Source: Pirellula sp. SH-Sr6A (GTDB taxonomy: Bacteria > Planctomycetota > Planctomycetia > Pirellulales > Pirellulaceae). From it: DNA of 64,000 nucleotides. Numbering within the stretch: position 1 is the first letter of the stretch; each line of letters opens with the position of its first letter. This document shows positions 24,467 through 33,439 of the stretch, one piece after another. The notes under the pieces were generated by a model. It was not told the origin of the DNA. It searched no databases and saw nothing but the letters and a program-made list of their open reading frames with translations. The stretch covers positions 5,561,988-5,625,987 of the forward strand of contig NZ_CP011272.1 of the NCBI RefSeq assembly GCF_001610875.1, given 5' to 3'. A program made the position numbers and the translations under genes.

Positions 24467-26342
24467 AGCGGTGCTTCCTTACTTTGAACGCGTTCTCACC
24501 ACCTTCGAGCAAATTAACGATCTCCCGTTTGCACTCATCGACCGTCCCTTCGTTGGACTTGCGCGATGTAGCGCCATCGGAGTCGAGTACAAAGACCCTT
24601 TCGGCATCGCCAAGAACTGGGATGTTCGGGTTGTGCGTGACAAAGATCATCTGACGTCGCGATTTCATTTTGAGGATCGCTTCGACGACCGCTTCGGAGA
24701 TGAATCGATTGTCCAGGTTATCTTCGGGCTGATCGACCAACAGAGGGTTTGCGCTCTCTAGGAGCAGCAGCGGCAGAACGGTGGTGCACTTCTGTCCCGT
24801 CGATAGCGAGAGCGACTCCTTGTAAGTTTCTCCATCCTTGAGTTCGATCGTCGGCAGATCCATCAGTTCGACCGTTTCCAGTTCGAACAGTGCCGGAGAG
24901 TTTGCCATCGCGGTGACCACCTTCTCGGCTTGGTCGGGATTCAGCTCGGCTCGTTCGATCAGCACTCCCGAATCGCGGCGACGCAGAGCAACAACCAGAT
25001 CCCAAGGGACAAAGACGTCAACGATCTTTTGGGCAACGACTCCGTGTTTGACGCGTGCGTTCTTGAGCCCCTCTTCGAGGATCTTTTGGTAGCGATCAGG
25101 ATTGCCGTTTTGGGAGATGCTCACTCGGATCGCCGGAGCTAAGTGCGAGTTGATGTTCTTGACAATCGCCTCCCGAACGGCGAATCGCTCGTCTCGCTGT
25201 TCCGATAATCGCCGGATCAGGTTTTGACGTTCGGACTCCAGTTCCCCCAATTGTTCGACGAACTGTTGTTTCTGACGTTGTTTGGCCAGAAGGTCGTTAC
25301 GGAGCCGCTCCAGCTTAGCCCGTTCGGCAGCTTGGCCTTGCGCCTCTTGATGCTTTTCAATCAATGCTTGGAAATCCATTTCCTGCTGACGATGCGTCGT
25401 GGTGAGACGGGTCCCCATTGCAGTGACTTGATTGATCGCCTCTGCGATTTTGGATTTCGCGTCTTGGATTACCTGGTCGATCGCGATTCCGCATTGGCTT
25501 ACGACATTTAGGAGGTCTTGAACCATGGGGCCATTTGGACCGCTGGTGACCTCCTTATCGATCAGAGCCGCCGCGTTTTGGACCAAGCGTCCTTTGAAGG
25601 TCGTAAGATCATCGTTGTATTGCGCGAGGGCTTGGTATCCCGAACGAGCAATCCGATGTTCGCGGTCACGCAAGGCTTTTAAGGTGTGAGCCTTGTTGAT
25701 CGTCGCGGCGTCTTGGCCTCCTGCTGCGCCGAATCGAGCCAATTGCTCTTCTACACTGGCAATGGTCGCCAACTCATCTGTGAGGGCTACGATCCGTTGC
25801 TGGAGCGGGACAATCTGGCTGGCATTGGCAGCCAATTGGCTGGTGATGTGATCGATGCGCGATTGGATATCCGCGATCGAGTCGGCTTGGAATTTGTCCA
25901 GGAGCGCCAGCTGGGATGCCTTGCAGTCAGCGATCGTCTCCACTTCGTTTTGGGAATAGATGTCCGCTCCAAAAACCATCCCAGTTTTGAATGAAATGTC
26001 CGTCGGCTGTCGATCGATCGTTAGGACGATCGGTTCGTCACCGGAGGATCGGCTGACGATGTACTGCATTCCATCCTTGGTTTCAATGGTGACCTCGACG
26101 CGTCCACCGGCGAGATTCTTCTCCACGAGGGACTCGATGCGTCGACGCTCGACGGGTTGTTCTTCGCGGCTCGGAAGAGCGTCGAGCGCATAGCGAACGA
26201 ACTCCAGCATGGTGGTTTTACCGGCTCCGCGAGCTCCGATGAAGCAATTGAGGCCATCGGCCAATTCGAACTTGGTTCCGTCAAGAAAGCCTCCGATGAT
26301 GGCGATGCACCGAATGCGGTGCGAGCTGAAATGATGATCCAT
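24456..26342 (-). CDS. SMC/RecF-like (AAA_15/TrlF-type) ATPase with coiled coil
   Basis: A 628-residue ABC-type ATPase of the SMC/RecN/TrlF kind. Walker A is GARGAGKTT (36-44); a coiled-coil arm spans roughly 150-400; the signature SLSTGQK starts near 512; Walker B is LLVDQPED with the extension NLDNRFI (about 534-546); the switch His lies in FVTHNPNIPVLGD (about 569). The LSxGQ/DQPEDNLD/THNxNIPVLGDAE set is shared with TrlF-family and related defence ATPases, but the PHP domain of TrlF is absent. First gene of a coupled operon with a histidine kinase and a response regulator, which is not an arrangement I know. Confidence 0.85.
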   Translation of the reverse strand: MDHHFSSHRIRCIAIIGGFLDGTKFELADGLNCFIGARGAGKTTMLEFVRYALDALPSREEQPVERRRIESLVEKNLAGGRVEVTIETKDGMQYIVSRSSGDEPIVLTIDRQPTDISFKTGMVFGADIYSQNEVETIADCKASQLALLDKFQADSIADIQSRIDHITSQLAANASQIVPLQQRIVALTDELATIASVEEQLARFGAAGGQDAATINKAHTLKALRDREHRIARSGYQALAQYNDDLTTFKGRLVQNAAALIDKEVTSGPNGPMVQDLLNVVSQCGIAIDQVIQDAKSKIAEAINQVTAMGTRLTTTHRQQEMDFQALIEKHQEAQGQAAERAKLERLRNDLLAKQRQKQQFVEQLGELESERQNLIRRLSEQRDERFAVREAIVKNINSHLAPAIRVSISQNGNPDRYQKILEEGLKNARVKHGVVAQKIVDVFVPWDLVVALRRRDSGVLIERAELNPDQAEKVVTAMANSPALFELETVELMDLPTIELKDGETYKESLSLSTGQKCTTVLPLLLLESANPLLVDQPEDNLDNRFISEAVVEAILKMKSRRQMIFVTHNPNIPVLGDAERVFVLDSDGATSRKSNEGTVDECKREIVNLLEGGENAFKVRKHRYAY

Positions 26343-26967
26343 GTTGTACCTCTACAATCGTTACGAACTGCAAACTCAATGTTTGCTAGCACTGTCGCAG
26401 AGGCTTGGACACGTTAGGTCACTCGAGGGAGAAAATGGAGAATTGTGGCCTACTTTTTTACGAGCCCAGGGTGTTCAAGAGCGTCAACTCGCTGACGCCA
26501 ACACAATCATGAGCATTACACCGTGGGTAGCTACATGGCTCTGATTTCCGTTATCGCAGTGACGGCCCCAAGTGAAAAGACATCCTGTGTTTGTTGCACA
26601 CTCGCAACTTAAACTCTTTGCGAAAGTGCACGGTCGAAGGGACTTAAACGACACCAAAAAAGAAAGGCCCCCGAGGAAGAGCATCACGCCCGAAATACTG
26701 CTGTCCCCGAAGGCCTTTGTCGAATTGTCGATTCGCTTCGACTGAAGTCAAGCGTTTTGCGTCTAGTCGATTGGTGTTTTCGCTCGAGTCTCGAGATACG
26801 TTGCACCGACTTCCGACTTGAGCCTCGGGCCACACTTGCAAATCGCTTGGTTGTTTACAAGTGCTCTATGTGCTTAGTATATTCTTGCGGAACACACGAC
26901 GGGGCGAACCGTCTGAGCGCAACAAACATATTCAAAAAGACGAATACTTTTCCCGAGGAGAATTCAC
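26343..26967. other. divergent intergenic region
   Basis: 625 bp between the ATPase operon (leftward) and the SHD1-protein gene (rightward), so it must contain both promoters. No gene is convincing. The right 100 bp is AT-rich. No operator or RNA was recognised. Confidence 0.5.
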
Positions 26968-27951
26968 ATGCATCGAATCGCTTTCTTACTGTTACTACCA
27001 ATTGCTTCAATCGCATATGCTCAGGAAAAATTCGGCGGCAGTGAAATCATTGCTTCTCAGAATGTAGACCAGCCTAATAATTTTACCGCAGAAACACCTT
27101 ATGGAGAGATCACGATAGTAGTCAAAAGCCCTATCGTTTATCTTCCTAAAAGCGGAAAGACAGGAATCACGAGCTTTGCGAAAGTGGGTTTGATGAAGGA
27201 TGGGAAAGATGTCGACCAGACAAATGGCTTTTTTGATACAAAACCGAAGCCAATCAAGGTTCGCATCGGAGAATCTGAAGCATATACGAAAAACACAATT
27301 GGCGAAGTTGCCGAATTGGTTTTCTCCAAACCAGGATCAGTTCAGTTAATTGTCGTTCTGGGTGATGATACTATTGTAGTCCCAATCGAGGTAGTGCAGC
27401 TCCCATTTGAAGTTGGCATGGAGAGCGATATTGTCATCGAAGAGCTGGGATTCCCATCTTCTAAGACAACACATTTTGTTAAATGGCCGAAAAATGAATT
27501 TGTTGAGGGTGTTTTCTACTCGGTTTCTGCAACAGAGTCGATAATTTCATTCGAGCACTGGAAATACAAAGACCTGCCGCATTGCATAATTGCAGTCGAT
27601 GAAAACAAAATAAAGGGTATAAATTCTGTCTGCATAGATCCTACCGATCCAGTTCTGTTTCCCGAGGCCTACCGCCAAGCAATACTTGAGAGTTATTCTA
27701 AAAAAGATGCTCCAGCCGCTCCGGAGAAAGCTCATGAAGAAGCACGCGAAGAAAGATTAGAAGATTACCGAATTTGGAGCGACCGTAAGGGTAACAAGGT
27801 CGAGGCAAAATTTATTCGTTACTCTGACTCAAAGGTTACGCTCGAGACTAAAGATAAAAGGCGGATTGATGTTCGAATTAATCAGCTTGTTGAGGCTGAT
27901 GCGACACTTGCCAAAAAATTTAATTCCGAGATTAGAAGCAGAATAAAATAG
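26968..27951 (+). CDS. secreted protein with C-terminal SHD1 domain
   Basis: A 327-residue protein with signal peptide (MHRIAFLLLLPIASIAYAQE) and GAGGAG 7 bp before the ATG. The middle (residues 25-225) is beta-rich and unrecognised. Residues about 262-320 (YRIWSDRKGNKVEAKFIRY through DVRINQLVEADATLAKKF) fit the SLA1-homology-1 (SHD1) domain that planctomycetes attach to many exported proteins. Codon use is markedly more AT-rich than in neighbouring genes, which suggests a separate origin. Confidence 0.75.
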   Translation: MHRIAFLLLLPIASIAYAQEKFGGSEIIASQNVDQPNNFTAETPYGEITIVVKSPIVYLPKSGKTGITSFAKVGLMKDGKDVDQTNGFFDTKPKPIKVRIGESEAYTKNTIGEVAELVFSKPGSVQLIVVLGDDTIVVPIEVVQLPFEVGMESDIVIEELGFPSSKTTHFVKWPKNEFVEGVFYSVSATESIISFEHWKYKDLPHCIIAVDENKIKGINSVCIDPTDPVLFPEAYRQAILESYSKKDAPAAPEKAHEEAREERLEDYRIWSDRKGNKVEAKFIRYSDSKVTLETKDKRRIDVRINQLVEADATLAKKFNSEIRSRIK

Positions 27952-29171
27952 GTAGTTAGAAATTTTGTAAAACGAGGGCGAAGCGATGTTTTCTTAGCAT
28001 AGTAAATTTGCGTTGATTCGTCATCAAAGGGAGTGAAGCGATGGTGAAGGCAAGAAGTAAATGACTCGCGAGAAGTGAGGGGATTTCAAGCTTAAGCGTG
28101 CGTCAGCACTAGTCGCTGCGGATTGCGTGTCGTCTTGAATTCGATTGTGGTTTTGGGTAGCGGCGGCAATGGATGCTGCCGCGCTCAACCGATGGAACAC
28201 TGAACATGTCGCGAGATACTCCCAAAGCCCAGCAATGGGATTCACGCTTCTATCGCTTTCGACGATCAAGTCTCGGTATCTCTCGGTACTGCTAAAACGA
28301 GAAGATCAATTTGCAAGTCTTCAGTTATCTCCCAAAGACTCCTGCAAATGCCTTGTTCTTTGCAGGGCGATGCCACACTCTTCACAAGCATCGAGCTCAG
28401 CCAATGCAAATACATGTCGGTCTACGGAAATGCTTTCTTTATGGTTCTTACACAGCTCCGAAACTCGCTTTTGATGGTCTCGGTATGTAGGCGACTTCGC
28501 CGTATACAAGTAATCGTCCCGAATCCCTTCGGTTGCGTAACCAATCGATAGGTTCTGCGGTCGAGTTGCCTTGGCCGACGTTTTCGAGGTTTACCTCGTT
28601 GGCTTTTAGGGCGATACGAGGGCTGCCAAAAATGGAAGAGAAAATCGTCGTCGAGTGCCCCTTGGCAGTGGTTTACAATACTCCTGTCGTAGCCAGTCGT
28701 GCGCAGACGAAAGAGCAGGCGTTGCGACTCGCTCAGGTGTGTGATGCTGCGACGCTGTACAGCATCGCTCGGACTGAATCATGCGTAGCTAAAGGCTGTC
28801 TTAACGAACCGATCTCGCTCTCAGCCGCGCCATAAATGGGTCCGTCCTTTGCAAGGAGGTTTTCGGGCCTACCGTGATCTACGATGTCGAACTCAACGAT
28901 TTTTTAAATTGCGACCTCTCGGATTATCCGGGGGGCATGCCCGTCAGCTAATTCTCGACGCTGATTTGGGCACGCAGCAAAAACTGGCTGGTGTGGACGG
29001 CAAAGTCTAGAGGTGCCATCGCAAGTGCAGCCCCCACATTGCCGCGCGTTTCAGTGGCATCATAAAACGTTTTTCCTGCTCGAGACTAATTGCCGGAAGG
29101 GCAATTTCGGGGGATTGCTAAGTGCATCACTGTGATGTACAACGATGCGGTCAACTGTGGGAGAAAAACGA
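27952..29171. other. 1.2 kb of decayed sequence
   Basis: No intact gene is credible. 28107-28195 is a diverged copy of 7597-7690, which adjoins an IS66 relic. Frames at 28321-28509 (minus) and 28533-28835 (plus) have partly protein-like composition but no family and no start signals. Probably remnants of one or more mobile elements. Confidence 0.5.
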
Positions 29172-29357
29172 ATGCTCAGCGAAAAAAACTCGCGTCGAAA
29201 ACCGTCCGTAAGGACAACCGTCAGCATTCCACGGGACAATTACTCCGAACTGGAAGTCATGGCAGAACAACAAAAGGTGTCGGTTGCCTGGGTGGTCCGT
29301 CGCGCTGTCGATGAGTACCTGCAGCGTCGGGGCCCACTGCTGCAGCAGCAAAAATGA
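29172..29357 (+). CDS. ribbon-helix-helix (CopG/Arc-type) DNA-binding protein
   Basis: A 61-residue protein from ATG 29172, chosen because GGGAG lies 8 bp upstream. RTTVSIPRDNYSELEVMAEQ gives the DNA-contacting beta strand and helix A, and VSVAWVVRRAVDEYLQRR helix B, the classical RHH fold of antitoxins and plasmid-type regulators. It is followed 60 bp later by a 79-residue gene that could be a partner. It may autoregulate a toxin-antitoxin-like pair or be a leftover regulator of the island. Confidence 0.8.
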   Translation: MLSEKNSRRKPSVRTTVSIPRDNYSELEVMAEQQKVSVAWVVRRAVDEYLQRRGPLLQQQK

Positions 29358-29417
29358 CAAGAACGCGTACGATCAACCGCGAACTGAGAAAGATCTCATC
29401 ACGAAGGGATGTAACTC

Positions 29418-29657
29418 ATGGCAAAGAGCGCCAAAATAGCCGATGAGGTAATAATTTCAATTAAACGCAAGACAAAGCGATCCTGGTTGCAGCTTCGTAG
29501 AGGGTGTGAGGACCTACTCGGGGAGGCCACTTCCCACAGCACCCGCATGGTTGGTGCATCATCCCGGTCCTTCGCAAGGAAGGTCGCGGAGGAAACCAAT
29601 TGCTCTTACCAGGACATCATAAAATGGCTCGACAAGAATGAACTTGGGCTCGACTAG
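29418..29657 (+). CDS. small basic helical protein, possible RHH partner
   Basis: A 79-residue protein rich in Lys/Arg and Ser (AKIADEVIISIKRKTKRSW, then SSRSFARKVAEETNCSYQDIIKWLDKNELGLD). AAGGG lies 10 bp upstream. The C-terminal half looks helix-turn-helix-like. It is in the same orientation as, and 60 bp after, the RHH gene. No known toxin family is recognised. Confidence 0.5.
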   Translation: MAKSAKIADEVIISIKRKTKRSWLQLRRGCEDLLGEATSHSTRMVGASSRSFARKVAEETNCSYQDIIKWLDKNELGLD

Positions 29658-29973
29658 GCGATTCCGTCGGTATATGGAGACGAGCCAACTGCGGGGTGCC
29701 CAGAGCAATCGAGAAATACAAGACACCTACGAAAACCCATACGATTTACTAGTTGAAGGAACGTCTGGCACCAAGGACCGTTGCTAGTGTTCAAGAGTGC
29801 CGTCTTTCTCAAAGCCCAAAAAAGCAGGCTATACCGGAGACGAGAAAAGCTCATGCTGAATAGGTGATGTAGCCGGACCCTTCCAATTAAGGATAATTGC
29901 AAACACAAGACTCGGAGTTTACCGCAAATACCGGAAGGAGGTATTGTCAATTGTTGTGTTCTAGGATTTGGAG
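29658..29973. other. left flank of the IS256 relic, no gene
   Basis: 316 bp without a convincing gene. The inner part near 29937-29957 (GGAGGTATTGTCAATTG) weakly resembles the inverted sequence near 31301-31322 and could be an IS end. Confidence 0.35.
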
Positions 29974-31260
29974 TTAGGCGGCAACCTGCAGGATTCCATT
30001 TACGAATTTCTTTTCTTCGAGCAGCGATACGATGTGCTGATGACCATCGAGTCGCCTTCATTTCTTTACAGCTGCTTCGGCAAGCTTGAACATCATCACC
30101 AAGCTCGCTTGACGCGTTCCGCTTCCCTTCGTCTTGCGATGCCCTAACCGTATCGTTGAAAAGGTGGACTCAATCGGACTGGTCGTGCGAAGGTGCTTCC
30201 AGTGCTCAGCAGGGAAGTCATAAAATACCAGGAGCTCTTCCTTGTCTTTGGAAAGACATTCCCATGCCTTCGGGTATTTCGCTTTGTACATTTCTCCGAA
30301 GCGATCAAACGCCTTGTAAGCATTCTCTCGTGTCTCTGCCATCCAAATTTCGTGGAGGGCTTCCTTGGCACGCGGCTGTGCACTTTTGGGGAGGTTGTTC
30401 AAGACGTTGCCGCTCTTGTGGAACCAGCAACGCTGCTCTCGTATCTTGGAAAACACTTTGCGTACGGCGGCCCAAAAGCCCAACGCTCCATCACCGATGG
30501 CAAGCTGCGGTTCCACCGTGAGGCCGCGGCTTTTAAGGTCGCTGAGAAGTTCCATCCAGCTTGATTCGCTTTCCCGATATCCATCCCTCACGGCAATCAG
30601 CTCCTTCTCTCCTTCCGCAGTTGCCCCCATCAAGAACAAGAGGCATTGCCTTTGATTTTCTTGGTCTTCCAATCGAACGTTGACATGGATGCCATCTGCC
30701 CAGATGTATGCGTAACGCCTTTCCGAGAGATCACGGCTGCTCCACGTTTCATACTCTTTCGACCAAGCTTTCTTCAAGCGAACGATTGTCGAGGCGTTCA
30801 CCGAATCCACGGGAGCGCCCGTCAAAGATTGCAAGGCTTCCGAGAAATCGCCGGTGGCAATGCCTTTGAGGTAATGCCAGGGAATGAGCTCATCGATCGC
30901 CTTCGATCGACGAAGGTAGGGAGGAAGGATGCTGGAGGAGAATCGAACGCGATCATCTGCCTCGGGTGATTTATCGCGAACACGAGGCTGTTGGATTTCG
31001 AGAGTTCCTGCACCCGTCACCAACTCGCGGGAAGGTAAGTATCCGTTTCGGACGACTTGTCGCCTTCCCTCATCGTCGACCTTGTTCGAATGCCGTTCGA
31101 GGAACGCTTCGACCTCGTTTTCCAAAGCAGCTTGCAGCATCCGTCTCGCCCCGTCTTGGATGATTTGGTCAAGGACGCTTCTGGCGTTCTCAACAGGTCC
31201 AAACTTCAAAACTTCGTTCCCACCCACTGGTTCAGAAGCATCGAGTATCTTATTTGTCAT
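29974..31260 (-). pseudogene. IS256-family transposase with premature TGA
   Basis: The frame from ATG 31260 gives 400 residues with the IS256 catalytic core (IWADGI, LAIGDGALGFW, then TTSPIESTFSTIR) and ends LAEAAVKK-TGA at 30058. Past the TGA the same frame continues RRLDGHQHIVSLLEEKKFVN to GILQVAA and a TAA at 29974. IS256 proteins of this type have a Trp at that point (K-x-W-R-R-L-x-G), so TGG to TGA is the likely change. The truncated protein lacks 27 residues; it may or may not be active. Confidence 0.8.
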
Positions 31261-31363
31261 CTCGGCATACTCCTTGTGCCCTCGTTGGGCCGCTAGTGAA
31301 ACTTGACATTTACACCAGCAGGATACGCCACCTTTTTCTCAATTCACAGAACCCAACATTTGG

Positions 31364-31723
31364 TTATATCTCCGTCGGAACTGGGTGCCAGGACTGAAGG
31401 TTCCCATGACCAGTCATCAGGTCCTTCCACCATTTCGCGGTCGTGAGCACGCTGGAGGATTTCCAGGACCTTTGCGTCTTGACCGTTCCCTCGCGCGACT
31501 TGCTCATCGACTGGAGCATTCCATCGATCTCATCGGTTTGAAAGAGCATACACGGTGAGAGATACAAAGCGTCTTGGATCCCTTCCTCGACGAGAATCCC
31601 TTCTGCAAGGTCAAGACGCAGAAAAACTCGTTGAAGGTCAATGAATTCGTAACTCGCGAGATAGTCGACAAGCTGATGAAGAAGGCCAATCCCGTTTTGA
31701 GAGTCATCTTGGGGCTTAGTCAT
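31364..31723 (-). CDS. hypothetical protein
   Basis: A 119-residue soluble protein starting at ATG 31723 (IDLQRVFLRLDLAEGILVEE, then KSREGTVKTQRSW). It lies between the IS256 relic and a hairpin repeat; its 3' end is near the IS edge and may be truncated. No family recognised. Confidence 0.35.
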   Translation of the reverse strand: MTKPQDDSQNGIGLLHQLVDYLASYEFIDLQRVFLRLDLAEGILVEEGIQDALYLSPCMLFQTDEIDGMLQSMSKSREGTVKTQRSWKSSSVLTTAKWWKDLMTGHGNLQSWHPVPTEI

Positions 31724-31737
31724 TACAGTGTTTTTTT

Positions 31738-31821
31738 AACCACGGACGACACGGAATACACGGAATAGAAACCAGGGATGGGAGTGGACTTATTTCCGTG
31801 TGTTCGGCGTGTTCCGTGGTT
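31738..31821. repeat. 84-bp hairpin repeat, ACACGGA family
   Basis: Near-identical, arms and spacer, to 3064-3147 (for example AACCACGGA, ACCAGGGA and GTTCCGTGGTTCTTTGATC in both). Arms of 27 bp made of 9-bp steps. Confidence 0.85.
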
Positions 31822-31889
31822 CTTTGATCCTAGGGGACATAAGAGAACTCGTGGTCGCCGTTCTGCAGTATCACGCAGCAGCGAACACA

Positions 31890-32153
31890 GCCATGGGCAG
31901 GAAGAACGCGAACCTACGCTACGAGTTGTTGCGGCTTCTGCGACGCGCCGGCGTTTCGGGTTGGCCACGATTGTTTCATTCCATGCGAGCAAGCCGGCAG
32001 GCAGAACTGCAACGAGAGTTTCCGCTGCATGTGGTTTGTAGCTGGCTCGGCAACTCGCCACGCATCGCACAGCAGAGTTACTCGCTGGTTACTGAGGATG
32101 ATTTTGCGAGAGCGGCTGGAGCAAAGAAGGTGATGGCTGTAAAGCAGATTTGA
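31890..32153 (+). pseudogene. tyrosine recombinase, C-terminal remnant A
   Basis: Encodes LRRAGVSGWPRLFHSMRASR, then ELQREFPLHVVCSWLGNSPR and a QQSYSLVTEDDFARAA tail. This is the C-terminal catalytic box of a planctomycete-type phage-integrase family protein: H-x-x-R in FHSMR, W/H-x-x-G region SWLGNS, nucleophile Tyr in QQSY. The first two thirds are missing. A second copy lies at 36885-37115 in the same orientation. Confidence 0.8.
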
Positions 32154-32448
32154 ATGATCATACAAATAGCTCCAAGCATTTACGAGCTGAATTAGCGTTT
32201 GGGCTATGATTCGCTTTGCACTGCTCTCTCAAGGGTCAGCTAGAAAAGTCGGCTCGAATGGAGAGAAATTGGCTTGGTTCGAAACCAGTTCAGTTGCGAA
32301 TCGCACTTCAGGTCGGTAGATATTGTCGAATTCTCGGACAAAATGTCGCAGATCGCATCTTCGGCGTGACATCGCGAAACTTGCCCGCTAAACTTAGCGT
32401 GTGGAGAGTGGTCCGGCGGTTGACCTTCTAGGAAGCGTGTGAAACGCA

Positions 32449-33144
32449 ATGTTCTTGGCTGAAAGGCAGATTGGCCCGACACGCCGTAAGTTTCTCTTAT
32501 GGGTGATGGCCGCGTTATATACTTTTGCTTCGCTGCCACTTCCTTTCTGCACGACACAGCAGTCCTTTGAGTCGGCAACAGACCCAACTCCGTATCCGTG
32601 CCAGGGTGGGGCGTGTGGTTGCCGGGATGCTAAAACCTGCTGGACGAACTGTTGTTGTAGAACTCCCGAAGAGAGATCGGAGTGGGCAGCTGAAAATGGT
32701 ATTGAGCCGCCGATCTACGCGATTGTCGCTAATTGGGAGGAGCACGGGAAAGATCGATTGTTGGTGCGTACAGTACAGATCGATGCGTCAGCAACGTCCT
32801 GCCCCCCCCGAAAGCGATCATGTTGCTCCGGAGCAACGGAGAAGGATTCATATTGCGGGTCGGATGCGTCTTGTGGTGACAGCGTAAGGTCCTGTTGCAA
32901 GGCTAAGCCGAATCAAAATAGAAAGGCTCTGTCGAAACAATCAAGGTGGATTGTTTTCATGGAAGCCGCTAAGTGTCGCGGATTGAGTTTCGACGTGACC
33001 AAACTTTCTGTGAGCGACATTTCTATTCCATTTGCCCTCATCGAGGATGCATCTGGTTTTGAACGGCAGCTTCCCCGCATGCAATCTTTAGCGGAAGTTC
33101 ACATGGACGTCCCTCATCCACCTCCGCGTTCTAATGTCGCGTAG
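32449..33144 (+). CDS. cysteine-rich exported planctomycete protein
   Basis: A 231-residue protein with an N-terminal hydrophobic segment (about 16-36). The block YPCQGGACGCRDAKTCWTNC then CCRTPEERSEWA is a conserved planctomycete pattern: Cys-x-x-x-x-Cys-x-Cys...Cys-x-x-x-Cys-Cys-Cys-x-T-P-E. A second Cys cluster (CCSGATEKDSYCGSDASCG) follows at about 125-150. The spacing suggests metal binding or disulfides. First gene of a four-gene plus-strand set with DUF1559, DUF4198 and PQQ-type genes. Confidence 0.65.
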   Translation: MFLAERQIGPTRRKFLLWVMAALYTFASLPLPFCTTQQSFESATDPTPYPCQGGACGCRDAKTCWTNCCCRTPEERSEWAAENGIEPPIYAIVANWEEHGKDRLLVRTVQIDASATSCPPRKRSCCSGATEKDSYCGSDASCGDSVRSCCKAKPNQNRKALSKQSRWIVFMEAAKCRGLSFDVTKLSVSDISIPFALIEDASGFERQLPRMQSLAEVHMDVPHPPPRSNVA

Positions 33145-33439
33145 TCTGATTCGCTGTTGGATTCTCGCGCCGATACTCTTTCGCGTTCGGTTCGTGATGC
33201 GGACCTATATTCAGCAAATGCAGGGATAGTTTCCCTCGTTGGTTCGCCGCTATACAGCACGAGTCTAAGTGTAGAGTGTCCGGCCCGTACTGGCACGCTT
33301 TTGTATCGATTCGTCGGATCAATCTCCAACTTGAAACGGCGAACAAGCAAAAGCGTGCTTAGCACGTGCCGTTAGATCTCTCGCAAGGCTTGTGCGCATC
33401 GACATTTAACATTCTAAACATCATCCCCAACTGATCATT

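Noticed and set aside
18265-31260. In-frame TGA codons as evidence for a changed genetic code or selenocysteine
   Set aside because: Only two accessory genes show them, the sites differ in the expected residue, no SECIS-like hairpin is evident and core genes use TGA as stop.
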